Shown one piece after another: positions 41,905-52,310 of a stretch of DNA of 64,000 nt. The first letter of the stretch is position 1, and each line of letters opens with the position of its first letter. Source of the stretch: Cristatella mucedo. Its lineage: Eukaryota > Bryozoa > Phylactolaemata > Cristatellidae. Location of the stretch: the NCBI GenBank assembly GCA_009760855.2, contig WPIO01000012.1:532501-596500 (forward strand). Reading direction: 5' to 3'. The translations under genes and the position numbers were made by a program. The notes under the pieces were generated by a model. The model was not told where the DNA came from, searched no databases, and saw only the letters and a program-made list of their open reading frames with translations.

Positions 41905-42889
41905 CGGCTTACCGAGTTCCGTCTTAATATATGAAATAGAAATGCAAGGTTACCCATGAGTCCAAGCAATGCGAATGATTAATATAATGTAGCGTTCAAT
42001 TTGCGAGACTATGATATCACCACTAGTACTAATGGTTAGCTCACGTCGAGGTAGGCAGTTCCGGAACGTTTTTGCTTTAGAACTGGTGGCTCGTAAACCA
42101 GCAGAAATGTATATATGCATTTTCTAGCGGTTAGGCCAGAGTCTTAGTTTATTATAGGTGTTATGACCTCCCGCGACCCTCACTAACTTGGGTAGCGGCA
42201 CAACGCGTGATTCGTGCAAAGACCTGGAGCTCGCTATACGCCGACGATAATGACAGAGCGAACTATATTCTGCACGAAGCGCGCTAGCAACAACACTGTG
42301 TTAGAAAAAAGCATAACCAATAGCCTGTATATCCCGGCTGATAAGGCAGATGGCTTCCAACAGACCAGTTCACAGGCTTACAGCAGCTCACGCTCTGCCT
42401 CACCGACCGGTAGACCGTCACTCCAAGAGAGCGACTGCGGTCAGGCCTATGCGTTTTAATGGTAGCCAGGTCGTCAGTCATACGATTATTTCGTTCACGC
42501 ATAATCATAAATCGTGCTGCTCATGAACCTTGGCTTATCGCGGATATTTCACAAGCGGCTTTCAGTTCGAATTCAGTGGCCAAGCACATAGTTCGTAGTC
42601 AAGGTTCAGCTGTCCTGCTCATTGTCGATAATCGCGCGACATTGCATAGGTGCTCGCCAGCGGCTTTTTTGTGCTCGCGAAAATGGCCGAGGTAGGTTGA
42701 ACAAAGGATGCAAAAACGAAAGAAGCGGTTGCAAATCAAATTGCATCAAGATCTGCTTCATGCTTGTAGCCGTTGTCTGGGAACGGGTGTAGTAAAAAAA
42801 AACACCGTCGAAATTGGCGAAATCAAGCGTGTTAGGCTACAGAATAGAGAGAACGCTGGAGTAACTACAGCTTGCCCTGGTTTGCCTCA

Positions 42890-43015
42890 GGGTTAACGTG
42901 CTCGCCTTTGAAGACCAAAGTCGTGGGCTCAACCCTAGCGGTATATGTGAAGCGCTGGAATAGAGATTTAATCCAGTTCTCTTAGGGCTCCACGCAAATT
43001 AATTAGTCTGAATTA
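42890..43015 (+). repeat. SINE-A copy
   Basis: Orthologous within the repeat unit to 10060-10195: GTGGGCTCAACCCTAGCGG (B-box-like), then AAGCGCTGGAATAGAGATTT. Confidence 0.75.
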
Positions 43016-43172
43016 TTCGCTACAAGATGGAATATTGAGAGGTTATGTCTGATATCAAGACCATTTAATGGAAAGCAAAAAACCTATGGAAGAACATCAA
43101 GCTCATTGAGCATTGGGCTCTATTGCTGCGAGAACAGAAAGGCGGAAAGTTGGTAGTATTTAGATAGCTGTG

Positions 43173-43280
43173 CGTGACAAGCTGGCTCGAGCCCACGACC
43201 TCAGTCATCAAATACATTCGCCTTGATCTCGGTCGTTAAGGGTGAGCACCTCAATAGCTAGGCCAAACCAACACGGACAA
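43173..43280 (-). repeat. SINE-A head, minus orientation
   Basis: Equivalent of 10333-10440: GCTGGCTCGAGCCCACGACC and GGGTGAGCACCTCAATAGCT. Confidence 0.7.
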
Positions 43281-43303
43281 GACATTGAAAAACTGAGAGA
43301 CAT

Positions 43304-43600
43304 GAGCTGAGTCAGTGAGATAGTCGAGCAGGTACGCCACTAGCATCGAAGAAGCATTGCACGACGTCGGCAAGGGAAGAGCACGCCGCGTAGACGACGG
43401 AGAAGACGTCGTCTTTACTTAAGAACTTGGAAAGTGAGTTCAACGGTTTATGGACCGAGGAGCAAAACCTTTTATCGCGAACAGTCTTTAAGTAAAATCG
43501 TGGAAGTTTTCAGCCTTCTTTACTAAAAAAAATTGTGCACATTCGTGCCTCCATTAAGCCCCCTCCGACCAAAGCAATCGCTGTTCCTCAACCTGTGACT
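43304..43600. other. Unassigned, upstream of LINE
   Basis: Moderately GC-rich. It may contain the EN-RT linker of the LINE that follows, but no motif is readable. Confidence 0.35.
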
Positions 43601-43636
43601 TTTCTTTAAAGGTCCTCCGATGTTTCTGCCTGTGAT

Positions 43637-44539
43637 GTGGCTGCCTTAATAAGGTCTAGCAAAAAGAGCTCGTCTCCTGAAGATCCTATATCTTCATCTC
43701 TGTGGTCTTCACTTGCAGACCAACTTAGCCCTGCCATAACCAAGATTTGTAATGCTTCTTTGGGAAAAGGGGTCGTCCCCAAGTCCTTCAAATCGGCAAT
43801 CGTTAGACCTATTCTTAAAAAGCCTGGATTAGACACAGATGTCCTAGCAAACTATCGTCCAGTTTCCCTTCTTCCGTTCTTATCAAAGATTCTTGAAAAA
43901 ATTGTTGCTAAGCAGCTAGTTGAACATATTGAAAATAATGGAATGTCAGAAACATTTCAATCAGGTTTCAAAAGGCAGCACTCTACTAAAACTGCTCTCC
44001 TCCGTGTTAGCAATGACATTCTACGTGGCAACGACGACGGGAATGTCACTGCCCTAGCTCTGCTATATCTGTCTGCTGCCTTCGACACCATTGATCACGA
44101 AGTTCTTCTTGAACGATTGAGGACAACGATCGGTCTGGCAGACGAAGCACTGGCGGGGTTTAAATCATACTTGTCTGATCGTGTTCAATCCGTGTCGCGT
44201 GGGGGTCAGGTCTCAGACATAAGAAGGGTCACCTGTGGAGTCCCTCAAGGGTCTGTACTTTGTCCCTTGCTGTTCTCCATTTATACGCAACCCCTGGGAA
44301 AAGTGATTAAGGCCCATGGAATAGGATATCACTTCTATGCTGACGATACTCAGTTGTATTTGTCATTTAAACCGTCAGAATCTGCTGCAGCAACTGAGAA
44401 ACTGAATGCTTGCCTTGCCGATATTCGATCCTGGATGTCGGAAAACTTCCTGAAATTAAATGACGATAAAACCGAACTGCTGCTCATAGGACACCCTAAG
44501 CGTGTGACTGGATTAAAAGACTTCTGTTCTAATAGGTGA
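43637..44539 (+). pseudogene. LINE reverse transcriptase, N-terminal part
   Basis: Reverse transcriptase with readable motifs: [48 protein letters not shown] (motif 1-2), [12 protein letters not shown] (motif A), [16 protein letters not shown] (motif B), [12 protein letters not shown] (motif C) and [20 protein letters not shown] (motif D/E). Motif A should read D-L-S-A-A-F-D with the first Asp binding metal; here it is Tyr (LYLSAAFD). The frame ends at a TGA caused by a frameshift. Inactive. Confidence 0.92.
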
Positions 44540-44546
44540 TGCTATT

Positions 44547-45323
44547 GTGCGACCTTCAGAACGTGCTCGTAATCTAGGTGTCGTATTCGACAGCTGCCTC
44601 AATTTCAAAAGCTTCATTCAGAAGACTGCCTCTACAGCTAGCCATCACATCCGATCCCTATCTAAGATTAGAAGCTGTCTCCCACAGTGGCTTGTAAAAA
44701 ATTTAACTAGCTCTTTAGTTCTGTCTCGGCTTGATTATTGTAATTCCCTTTTGGCTGGGCTACCAAAGAAAGCTATTATGCCACTACAGCGGACTATGAA
44801 TATGGCTGCAAGGCTGGCCTTCAAGTCCCAGCGGTTTGAGCACGTGTCGCCTCTGCTGAAAGAGCTAGGGTGGTTGCCGGTTGAGCAAAGGATACAGAGC
44901 AAAGTTCTTACGCTGACCCACAAGGCCCGCCACGGCTTGGCTCCTTCGTACCTAGCTGAACTGCTGCATCAGTTTCAGCCTGTTCGCGCCCTCAGGTCTT
45001 GTGTGGACAATAAATTAGCTGTTCCATTCCTCCGCTTAAAGACCCTTGGCGACAGAAGCTTTAGCTCTGCAGGTCCTAGACTGCGGAACACGCTTCCACA
45101 ATTCTTATGCAACGACAACTACTCTCCAACTGCCGACTATGGCACATCTTTTTCAGCGGTCCTGATATGCTATTCCTATGCTACTCACTACCTCAACTGC
45201 TCTCCTGACTCTGATATGCTTCCCACTTTCTCTTTGTTGCGTGAGACGAAGTCTGTTGGCTACCGAATGCGTACCGAAAGCCGCTTAGGCTATGAGTGCG
45301 CTATACAAAACTCTCCTGCGTAA
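44547..45323 (+). pseudogene. LINE ORF2 C-terminal part
   Basis: 258 codons in the shifted frame: ARNLGVVFDSCLNFKSFI, TSSLVLSRLDYCNSLLAGLP, LKELGWLPVEQRIQSKVL, LTHKARHGLAPSYLAELL and the family-specific end. It is the C-terminal region that follows the RT in L2/CR1 elements. The ATG at 44547 is not a true start. Confidence 0.9.
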
Positions 45324-45380
45324 CACCCACATGGTCTTTATGACTTTGTGGAGTTACTGACGGAGATACATTACATTACA

Positions 45381-46071
45381 TTTGTCGGAACTAATTATAT
45401 TAAGAACATTACATCTTCCAAAAACACTTTTGTTTACAGACTTGCAGGTAAATCTGAGTGAATAGAAAGGATACCTCCTGGAATATACGCTGCTGTGTCT
45501 GATGATGTAAATGTTGGTATTGCAGATACAATAAATAATTTTGTTGAGTTATCCGGAAATGATAAGTTTGTTTTAGGTATTGATACTGCTACTTCTAATT
45601 CTTGGATTAGTATGCCTGCTGAATTTACATTTGTTGCTGTTAAATCTACTATGTCGCCATTACTTGAATTTACTGGAACTGTTTATACAACAGATACAAC
45701 TCTACCATTAAACACATATGGTGCAGCTCCTGAAAAACAATTCACGCAAATGGTTGTAGATCTTGGAGAAAAAAATTATCTCAGAAAATGAGGTTTTTGT
45801 TTCTGACCTAAACTTAATTCTTATAAACTGTAATTTGGTTGCTAGTGGAACTAGTTATAAAAATAATAATGAAACACGGGCTCTTAGAAGCTTTGCTTAC
45901 AATTCCTATCCTTGGGAACAAATGGTATATGAACCGAAGACTCTTGAATAACACAATCTTGTTTAAGATTCTATTCCTGATATATTGATTACTATTACAG
46001 ATCAAAATTTAAAAGTTTTGGATTTTGGGTTACAGCAGATTACTGCTGTAATAGAAATTACTGAGATATAA
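45381..46071 (+). pseudogene. Minor-capsid/penton-like protein A, 5' end missing
   Basis: The frame is open from the LINE junction except for a TGA at 45459-45461, runs to 45791, then shifts frame and ends near 46071. The C-terminal part has a DILITITDQN...TAVIEI pattern, also found at the end of the next gene. Small beta-rich structural proteins with this ending are common in Polinton-like elements next to the major capsid gene; penton or minor-capsid identity is inferred from position and pattern. Confidence 0.5.
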
Positions 46072-46078
46072 TATAAGA

Positions 46079-46931
46079 ATGTCCATAAGAATAACTGGAA
46101 CTACTAGTTCAAATTCGAAAACTCTAGTTCCACCGTTAATGCTTGGATCTGATTCTGGTTATAATGAAATAGGCTTACGAAGAGTTGAGTTTACATATAC
46201 TAACAGAATAATATCAAATAAAATTACTGGAGTGAATGATATGTTATGGTATAAACCAAATATGGTAAAGGCTAACAATTTCTCAATTGCTATACCAAAA
46301 GGTTATTATGATAGCCAAAAGATTGTCTTTGCATTAAATCAAGTTCTAGGAAAAGCTGGATCCTTTTACAATTCTGCTAATAGAAATAGCACTGGGGTAA
46401 AATTTAGTGTTGATACAGATGACAGAATAATAATGCAAGTTACGGGTGATTATGTTGTATTACTTGGAACAAATTCTGGTATAATTAATTCAATTGGCGA
46501 TACTCTAGGTTTTAATTCAAACCAACAAGGTTCATTCGATCCTGTAATGGTTGGGGGAACACCATATGAAGCAGTAGAAAAAGCTATATATTTCTCTAGA
46601 ACCTACAAGGCTTGGAATAAAAGGCAGTTGCCTGACAATTCTGGTGTAAAATGGATAAGTATTGATTGTGACCTTGATGATCCTAACAGAAACTATGTTG
46701 AACATAAAAAGAATTTTTAGAACAATCTTCATCTTCATATTTAATTGATATTGATGATATTAATCTCGGAGAAAAGGTTGACGTACACATTCCAAACATT
46801 TTATTCTTGCCTACTCATGGAGACATTGATGGTGTAAGCAGTCTTAGAATTAGCTTAACAGATCAAAATAAAAATACAATAAATACTATTACTGATGTTG
46901 TAGCTACAATAGAAATTCGAAATAATATAGA
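46079..46931 (+). pseudogene. Minor-capsid/penton-like protein B
   Basis: 213 residues open to a TAG at 46718-46720, then continuing in another frame to about 46930 with SSLRISLTDQN...ATIEI, the same ending as protein A. The N-terminal part has FSIAIPKGYYDSQKIVFAL and GDTLGF, features I associate with this class of structural protein. One stop plus frame change, so probably inactivated. The ATG at 46079 follows protein A by a few bases. Confidence 0.55.
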
Positions 46932-47099
46932 ATGGGTAGCTATGCTCGAATTGGTCATGGTAGGATAACTGGCGGAAAATATTATGGCTCTGGTGTGCTT
47001 GACAAGATTATTGATGGCGTTGGTAAAGCAGCACCAGTACTTACTGGACTTAATGGACTTAGCATGAATATTGCTAACAAAGGTATTGAGATGCATTAA
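46932..47099 (+). CDS. Small Gly-rich peptide gene (55 aa)
   Basis: A short intact frame. It starts MGSYARIGHGRITGG, then KYYGSGVLDKIIDGVGKAAP, and ends GIEMH. Glycine-rich, basic N-terminus followed by an amphipathic helix-like segment, as in small virion core or membrane-active peptides located between minor and major capsid genes. Function inferred only from position and composition. There is no counterpart in element 1, which is truncated here. Confidence 0.5.
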   Translation: MGSYARIGHGRITGGKYYGSGVLDKIIDGVGKAAPVLTGLNGLSMNIANKGIEMH

Positions 47100-47141
47100 G
47101 CTAGAAAATTAATTGAGTTGCAGACGAAGAAAGAAAAGATT

Positions 47142-47380
47142 GACCAGGAGTAACAGCTAACAAGCGTAGAGATCTTGATGACAAACTTGATGAGGAAAGA
47201 AGAAAGAAAGAACTTGAGTATGAGTTAGAGAAACGCAAAAAAGAGGACTGTGACAGAAAAATGAAAGAAATGGATCTTGAGATAAAACGAGCAATGCTTG
47301 AGAAACTTAAACCAAAAAACAAAAGGAAGAATAAGGCAAAATGGAAGACTCTGAGACAGAGGAGTATTCAGAAGCGCTAA
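47142..47380 (+). CDS. Highly charged coiled-coil frame
   Basis: An open frame without an early ATG, encoding about 75 residues dominated by Lys, Glu, Arg and Asp (for example RRDLDDKLDEERRKKELEYE), with heptad-like Leu/Met spacing in the second half. Probably a coiled coil; it may be the 3' part of a gene disrupted around 47100-47140. Role unknown. Confidence 0.45.
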
Positions 47381-47532
47381 AAGAAAATGATCCTAAGGCA
47401 TACAAAGAAATAGAAAGAGTTGTAAAAAAAAAATCTGCTGTCCCTGCTATAATGCCTGCTCCAAGAGCTGATGGATATGGCAGATACGTGAAAATAATTG
47501 GTGCTGGCTCATACACTCAGAATAAGAAATAA
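47341..47532 (+). CDS. Small acidic/basic frame (63 aa)
   Basis: Overlaps the end of the coiled-coil frame by 40 bases in another frame. Acidic N-terminus (MEDSETEEYSEALKEND), a KKK patch, and a Pro/Ala-rich then Gly/Tyr-rich end. Ends 26 bases before the capsid gene. Unknown function. Confidence 0.45.
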   Translation: MEDSETEEYSEALKENDPKAYKEIERVVKKKSAVPAIMPAPRADGYGRYVKIIGAGSYTQNKK

Positions 47533-47558
47533 TTTTTACTTTTTTATATAGAGAAGAA

Positions 47559-49087
47559 ATGGCAAGTGCACCGATTGACACAATGCTCGAATTGGGCTAT
47601 CCTAGTTTTCCCAATTATAAAATTAAAGATTATCAATTTCGAGAGTTTTATCAGACATATGGAAATGAAACAGCTAATATTGCAAGTAAGCTTGTAACAT
47701 ATACTGTCCCTGAAGAACAACAAGCATGTTATGTTCTATCAGATGCTTATCTTCTACTTGAAGGACAGCTTGGAGCTCCTGGTGCTGATGCAAATACTAT
47801 ATCTGAATTAAAAAGAAATCTTGCTGTTGGTCTTGTTAACAATGCTGGATCATGGTTGTTTAGTAGTATGAAAATTAGACTTGGTGCTGAAGAAATTGAA
47901 AGTCTTCCGCTAAAAGAGGGAGTTGGCTCTGTCTCGACACCTATGGGTCTTCTATGCTATCCTGGTGATTATAATAGAACTGAAGGTCTTGCAACTGGAT
48001 GGGAAAAGGATGAAGCAAGTTTTATAGATGATTTAAGTTTCAATCTATCTTCATGTAATATTCCTTCTGCCTCTGGAGTTAAAATCACAGGTGCAACTAA
48101 TTGCTCTAATATTGGTTTCATATAAAGAAGCACTATGTACAATCTTGTTGAAACTAGCAATGGAAAATTTAGTATTGCTCTTCCACTATCAAGAATTTCT
48201 GGTTTTTGTGCTGACATGAATAAAATTCTTTATAATATTCCTTTTACACTTGAAATGACTCGTGTTAGTGGAAATGATTATGAGGCTATTATGACTGGTG
48301 CAACAGGTGTAGCTGGAAACATTGTGAATGCTATTATGACAAGAAGTGTTGCCGCGGTTGCTGGTGAAGGTGTTTATACCAATTTTAAAATTTCAATGTC
48401 AAAAATGAGACTTGTTGTACCATGCGTTACTCCGAAAGAGGGTGTGCAAAGAGCTCTTGCTGATATCTCAAGTGAAAAATCTAAGAAAATAAGACTTAGC
48501 TACAGAGTTAGACGGTTTGAAAATATCACCATAAGCAGTCTTAATCAAGGACTTAAGTTTACTAAATCTTTATCAGTTAAAAATACAATTGATAAAGTTA
48601 GATGGCTTATTGTTGCAGCTTAAAATTATAACAAATATGGATACTACACTGGAAATCCTTGCACTTACAATCATCGCGATATTAAAAACGTTTCTGTGCT
48701 TGCTAATGGATCTAAACAATACCCTGCTGTTCTAAGGTCGAGTGAACCTAAAAAAGAAAAATGTGCTCCAGCATATATGGATTTCACAGCATTCAGAAAA
48801 CAATATCTTGGTCTTAATGAGATTGCAAGTCCTGTTGGTATAACCTATCCTGAGTGGCTGTCTCTATACCTTATTCATGTTATTGATCTGCAATACAATG
48901 ATGAACCACTTAGAGTAACTTCTAGACTTGATGTAACTATTGAATTTAATTCTTCAATACCAAATTATGGTACACAAATATCACTATTTGACTACCTGTG
49001 AGAATACCGCAGAGCTTACATCAAATGGTAATGGAGCAAACTTCACTTGCAGCAAAGGTGTGACTGTCTATGATGGAAGTGACATTT
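47559..49087 (+). pseudogene. Jelly-roll major-capsid-like protein, element 2
   Basis: The gene begins with an ATG after TATATAGAGAAGAA and is open for 188 codons to a TAA at 48123-48125. It resumes at 48135 (162 codons to a TAA at 48621-48623), at 48624-49001, and in another frame to about 49087. The first part carries LVNNAGSWLFSSMKIRLG and the PLKEGVGSVST block. The second carries PLSRISGFCADMNKI, a VVPCVTPKE block and a RVRRFE block. The total of about 500 codons suits a double jelly-roll capsid protein. Two stops and one frameshift make it inactive. Element 1 copy: 24869-26420. Confidence 0.75.
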
Positions 49088-49107
49088 AAAAAAATTAAAC
49101 CAGAAAT

Positions 49108-50044
49108 ATGATGAATAAATTCTATTTTGTACGAGGTTCAGATGAGTGGAAAAATCGATGTCTTTGAATATTCGAGGCTCAGAAGTTTACTCGGTGCTTG
49201 GAAATGACCTTGTATTTGGAGAACAGAAGGAAGCAAACAGAATTAATTGCTAACAGAAAACTAAAAAAAATACATTGCTAATAATTCTAGTATAAAGTTT
49301 CCTCCGATGCTGTTTGGTAAAGTATTTGAACCTATTGCTGCTAAATTTTTAGAAATGAAACTAAAAGTAAAACTTGATCATTCAAATGATTGCAATTGCA
49401 TTTCACTTTATAGCAAATGTAAAGCGCCTAGAGAGAGATTAAGTTCTCTGAGGGCGCTTTATCAAGTGAATTATTTTTATTATTATTATTATTGTTGTAG
49501 TAGTGATGGTGTATACAGATATTCTCCTGATGGAATAATAGATAACAATACTCTAGTTGAAATAAAATGCTTATGGAGCAGGAATATTATTGATGACTTT
49601 ATACCTAAACAATATCACGCGACATGCTTACTTGGTTTACACGTTTTAAAATTAAGTGAATATTTTTACTCTGAGTTTGAGATTTTTGTTCCAGGATTGA
49701 ACTGTGAAGAAGCCTTGCTAGATTACATAGCAGCTGGTTATGTAAGAATTCCTAGTACTGATTTGGATATGCCTATTAGAGAACCAATTTTTATGTTTTT
49801 ACTTAAAGATGAAAAGTATTTTGATTTCAAATTTGATATAATAAGCAAGTATGGCAGATTAATTAATAAAAAATCAAAAGGTTATGATATAAAGTATTAT
49901 ATAAGAAGATGTTTGATACAAGTAGTAGAAGAAGACGATCCTTGCAGATTTGCTAGAATAGTTCTTATTGTTAAAGAAGTGCTAGATAGATCGAAGATTT
50001 TAATTAGTAACTATATAGATGAGTCGAAGACATCATTGCGATGA
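49108..50044 (+). pseudogene. YqaJ/lambda-type exonuclease with LINE insert, element 2
   Basis: The N-terminal part (49108-49300, FVRGSDEW block) is frameshifted relative to the main frame at 49307-50044. The core motifs SPDGII and LVEIKCLW (acidic and E-x-K catalytic residues) and the Q-Y-H segment after them are present. A 108-bp LINE tail (about 49390-49497) is inserted in frame between the N-terminal part and the core, adding 36 residues without a stop. The final codons overlap the tail-fibre gene by 26 bases. Role in recombination and replication of the element is inferred from the family. Confidence 0.8.
49390..49497 (+). mobile_element. LINE tail inserted in frame in the exonuclease gene
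   Basis: CAATTGCATTTCACTTTATA, hairpin AAGCGCCTAGAGAGAGATTA and GAGGGCGCTTTATCAAGTG, ATT tail. The uninterrupted homologue in element 1 (about 24570-24550) shows the target point after the AATGATTG-like sequence. 108 bases, divisible by three. Confidence 0.85.
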
Positions 50045-50997
50045 CTATGTAAGCAGAATAAATGGTTATATTCCATCAGACCTTGATGCAAATGGAAATA
50101 GAATTATAAACATGAGTGACCCTGTGAGTGATGGTGATGCTGTAACAAAATCTAATGCAGATGCTAATTTTATTATAAATAGTAGTACTTCTATTAATAT
50201 GCAGAATAGACCCATTACAAACCTTGCTCCAGGAGTTAATCCAACAGATGCTGTTAATGTAAGTCAATTATCTAATTATGTTAAAAAATCTGGAGATACA
50301 ATGACTGGAGATTGAAATATGAATAGTTTTGCTATTACTCCTACATACTGGAATTCTGGCGTTACTACACCAACAGTTCTTCCTGATGATTTTTGTGTTA
50401 CTTATGGTGGATTGAAATGAGATGTGTTATTGAAGAATTCTCCTCCTACAACAAACTTAAAAATGAATAAGAACTCTATAGTAAATGTTGCTGACCTGTT
50501 ACTCCTCCAGATGCTGCAACGAAATCCTATGTTGACAAAACAGTTAAAAAAATAACAGAAGTCGTTGTACTTATTTTACTTACTAATCTATTGCGTATCA
50601 CTTTGCAGCAAATGTAAAGCGCCTAGAAAGAGATTAAGTTCTCTGGGGGCGCTTTATCAAGTGCAATATTATTATTATATTATTATTACTTACATTTAAT
50701 CCTAGGGCAATGAATTACATTATTAATATTTCTACTGCTTACTCTTGGCAAAATGAAAAAGCTCCTTCTATTATAATACTAAGTGCAATGGTAGTTGGTT
50801 CATCTAACTGCATACAACTAAGACCTAGCAATGATATGACAATAGTATCAGGAGATATACGAGCTATAAACACTTCACCAACTGGAACAGATTTTAATTA
50901 TTATGCATACTTTACAAGAGTTCCGATAGAATATTACTACGTTGATAACCTAGGAAATATGAAAGTTAATCTATTAATTAGCTACATAAGTACCTGA
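50019..50997 (+). pseudogene. Phage tail-fibre-like protein, element 2
   Basis: Starts with an ATG at 50019, overlapping the exonuclease end. The first frame (98 codons) has LDANGNRIINMSDPVSDGDA, NPTDAVNVSQLSNYV and KKSGDTMTGD, the repeats of phage tail fibres, then a TGA at 50313-50315. Later parts continue in pieces to 50560, are interrupted by a LINE tail (50575-50690), and resume at 50710-50997 with the beta-rich C-terminal domain (RAINTSPTGTDFNYYAYF). Inactive. Element 1 copy: 23187-24046. Confidence 0.78.
50575..50690 (+). mobile_element. LINE tail inserted in tail-fibre gene, element 2
   Basis: CTATTGCGTATCACTTTGCA, hairpin AAGCGCCTAGAAAGAGATTA and GGGGGCGCTTTATCAAGTGC, ATT tail. At a different site from the inserts at 22955 and 49390, so an independent event. 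Confidence 0.85.
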
Positions 50998-51009
50998 AAA
51001 GTACAAATG

Positions 51010-51430
51010 AACTAGTAAGACAATTAATTCTTTTAATTTTGTTGCTTTCCGTTTTCCCTTTACTAGTGGGAATAGTTTTGCAATATGCATTATTGATTCG
51101 TGTTCTAAACAATGATGAATGCAGAACAACTCGGAACACCTTTTTTAAAGTTTTCTTGCTAAACAGTATATCTTTGTAGGTCTTTGTGTAAAATACTTAT
51201 TCTTTGCGTAATAACAACCTGCACAAATTATTATCTTATTACTTCTTAAAATACCACAATCGAATTATGTTTCTGTACTATCTAAATCGCAGATATCACA
51301 ACGCATTTCATACTTTAACTTCGGTCTTCGTTTAACCTTTTGGAAAACTGGATGACCATACTCTTAGTATTCAAGTTCACTAAACGACATTGAACAGCTC
51401 TCACAAAATATTTCCATTTCTATAGAATGC
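51010..51430 (-). pseudogene. CxxC protein, element 2 (broken)
   Basis: The reverse strand from 51420 matches the element 1 gene at 22617-22954: FCESCS, then a GHP block, then RCDIC with cysteine pairs further on, but with stops and frame changes. It is arranged head-to-head with the integrase gene (starts within about 10 bases), suggesting a shared bidirectional promoter. Confidence 0.6.
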
Positions 51431-52310
51431 CATTTTTAACTCTAAATGAAAGAAAAAGGGAAGAGAAATTTAACCCAGACTTGGATATAAGCCAGATATT
51501 CAAACAAAGACCAAAAGTAATTCCAAAAGGTTTCTTTGATACAGCTAAACCTAATTAAAGTCGTCAAGCAGACATTTTGTATATGCCGAACGATTCTGGA
51601 TACAAATATGCTTTGAGTGTTATTGATATTGTTAGCAGATATAAAGACTCGAGATCACCTAAAACAAAGTCTTCTAAAGAAGTAACACAAGCCATAATAG
51701 ATATTTGTACGAAAAGTTTATTGAAATGGCCAAATGAGATAACAGTAGATCCTGGATCTGAGTTTAAAGGAGAATTCATGAAAGAAATGAAAAGACATGA
51801 AACACAAGTTATAGAAGCTACTAGTAAAAAGAGTGTTGCACTCATTGAAAGGATGAACAGAACTGTAGCTGAAAGAGCCTTTATTGCACCATATGAAAAG
51901 GAATTAGAAAACATTAATAATGGAGATTACACTAGAAGTAAAGAATGGATTTATAACTTACCAAAGATTATTGGTTATCTAAATAATAGCGTTACAAGAT
52001 CAATTGGTGAAGAACCTGCAAAAGCGATAAAAAAAAGAATCAGTAAAACTAAAGATACCAAGATATCATAGAAAAGTCGGAGAACAAGAAAAATTATTAG
52101 AACTTGAAACAACTGTTAGATATTTACTAGAACCAGGTGAAGGGGAAGATGAAAAAAGAAGAAGAGCTACAGATGCGATATGGAGTTTGAATAAACACAA
52201 TATTGTTAGATTAATGGTATTGAAGAAACAATCGGTTCGTTTTTGGGTAAATGATGTTAAAAAAAGTTTTATTAGAGAGGAGTTACAAGTGATTAAACAG
52301 GACTAGTTTC
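51427..52310 (+). pseudogene. rve-type integrase, element 2
   Basis: Retroviral/Polinton-type DDE integrase. An N-terminal segment (51427-51557) ends at a TAA, and the catalytic core frame is 51577-52071: LSVIDIVSRYKDSR (first Asp), TVDPGSEFKGEF (second Asp) and VALIERMNRTVAERAF (Glu), then a C-terminal segment in a shifted frame to about 52305. The catalytic residues are intact, but a stop and a frameshift break the gene. It would catalyse insertion of the element. Confidence 0.88.

Larger units (their letters stand above)
40195..43303 (+). repeat. Repeat pair 1, copy 2
   Basis: Homologue of 7732-10465. It is longer because it contains a solo LTR (41471-41746) and a SINE-B fragment (41822-41904) absent from copy 1. 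The SINE pair at the right end (42890-43015 plus, 43173-43280 minus) is conserved in both copies. Both copies diverge abruptly after GAAAAACTGAGA. Confidence 0.85.
43601..45380 (+). mobile_element. LINE (L2/CR1-like), 5'-truncated, RT region
   Basis: The best preserved LINE of the window: about 1.8 kb covering the RT and C-terminal domains, ending GGAGATACATTACATTACA at 45380, directly against virus-like element 2. It is truncated 5' (no endonuclease). Two frames (43637-44539 and 44547-45323) are separated by a frameshift near 44535. Confidence 0.93.

Noticed and set aside
45763-45951. Separate gene of 62 aa in element 2
   Set aside because: It continues the preceding structural frame after a frameshift and shares its C-terminal pattern.
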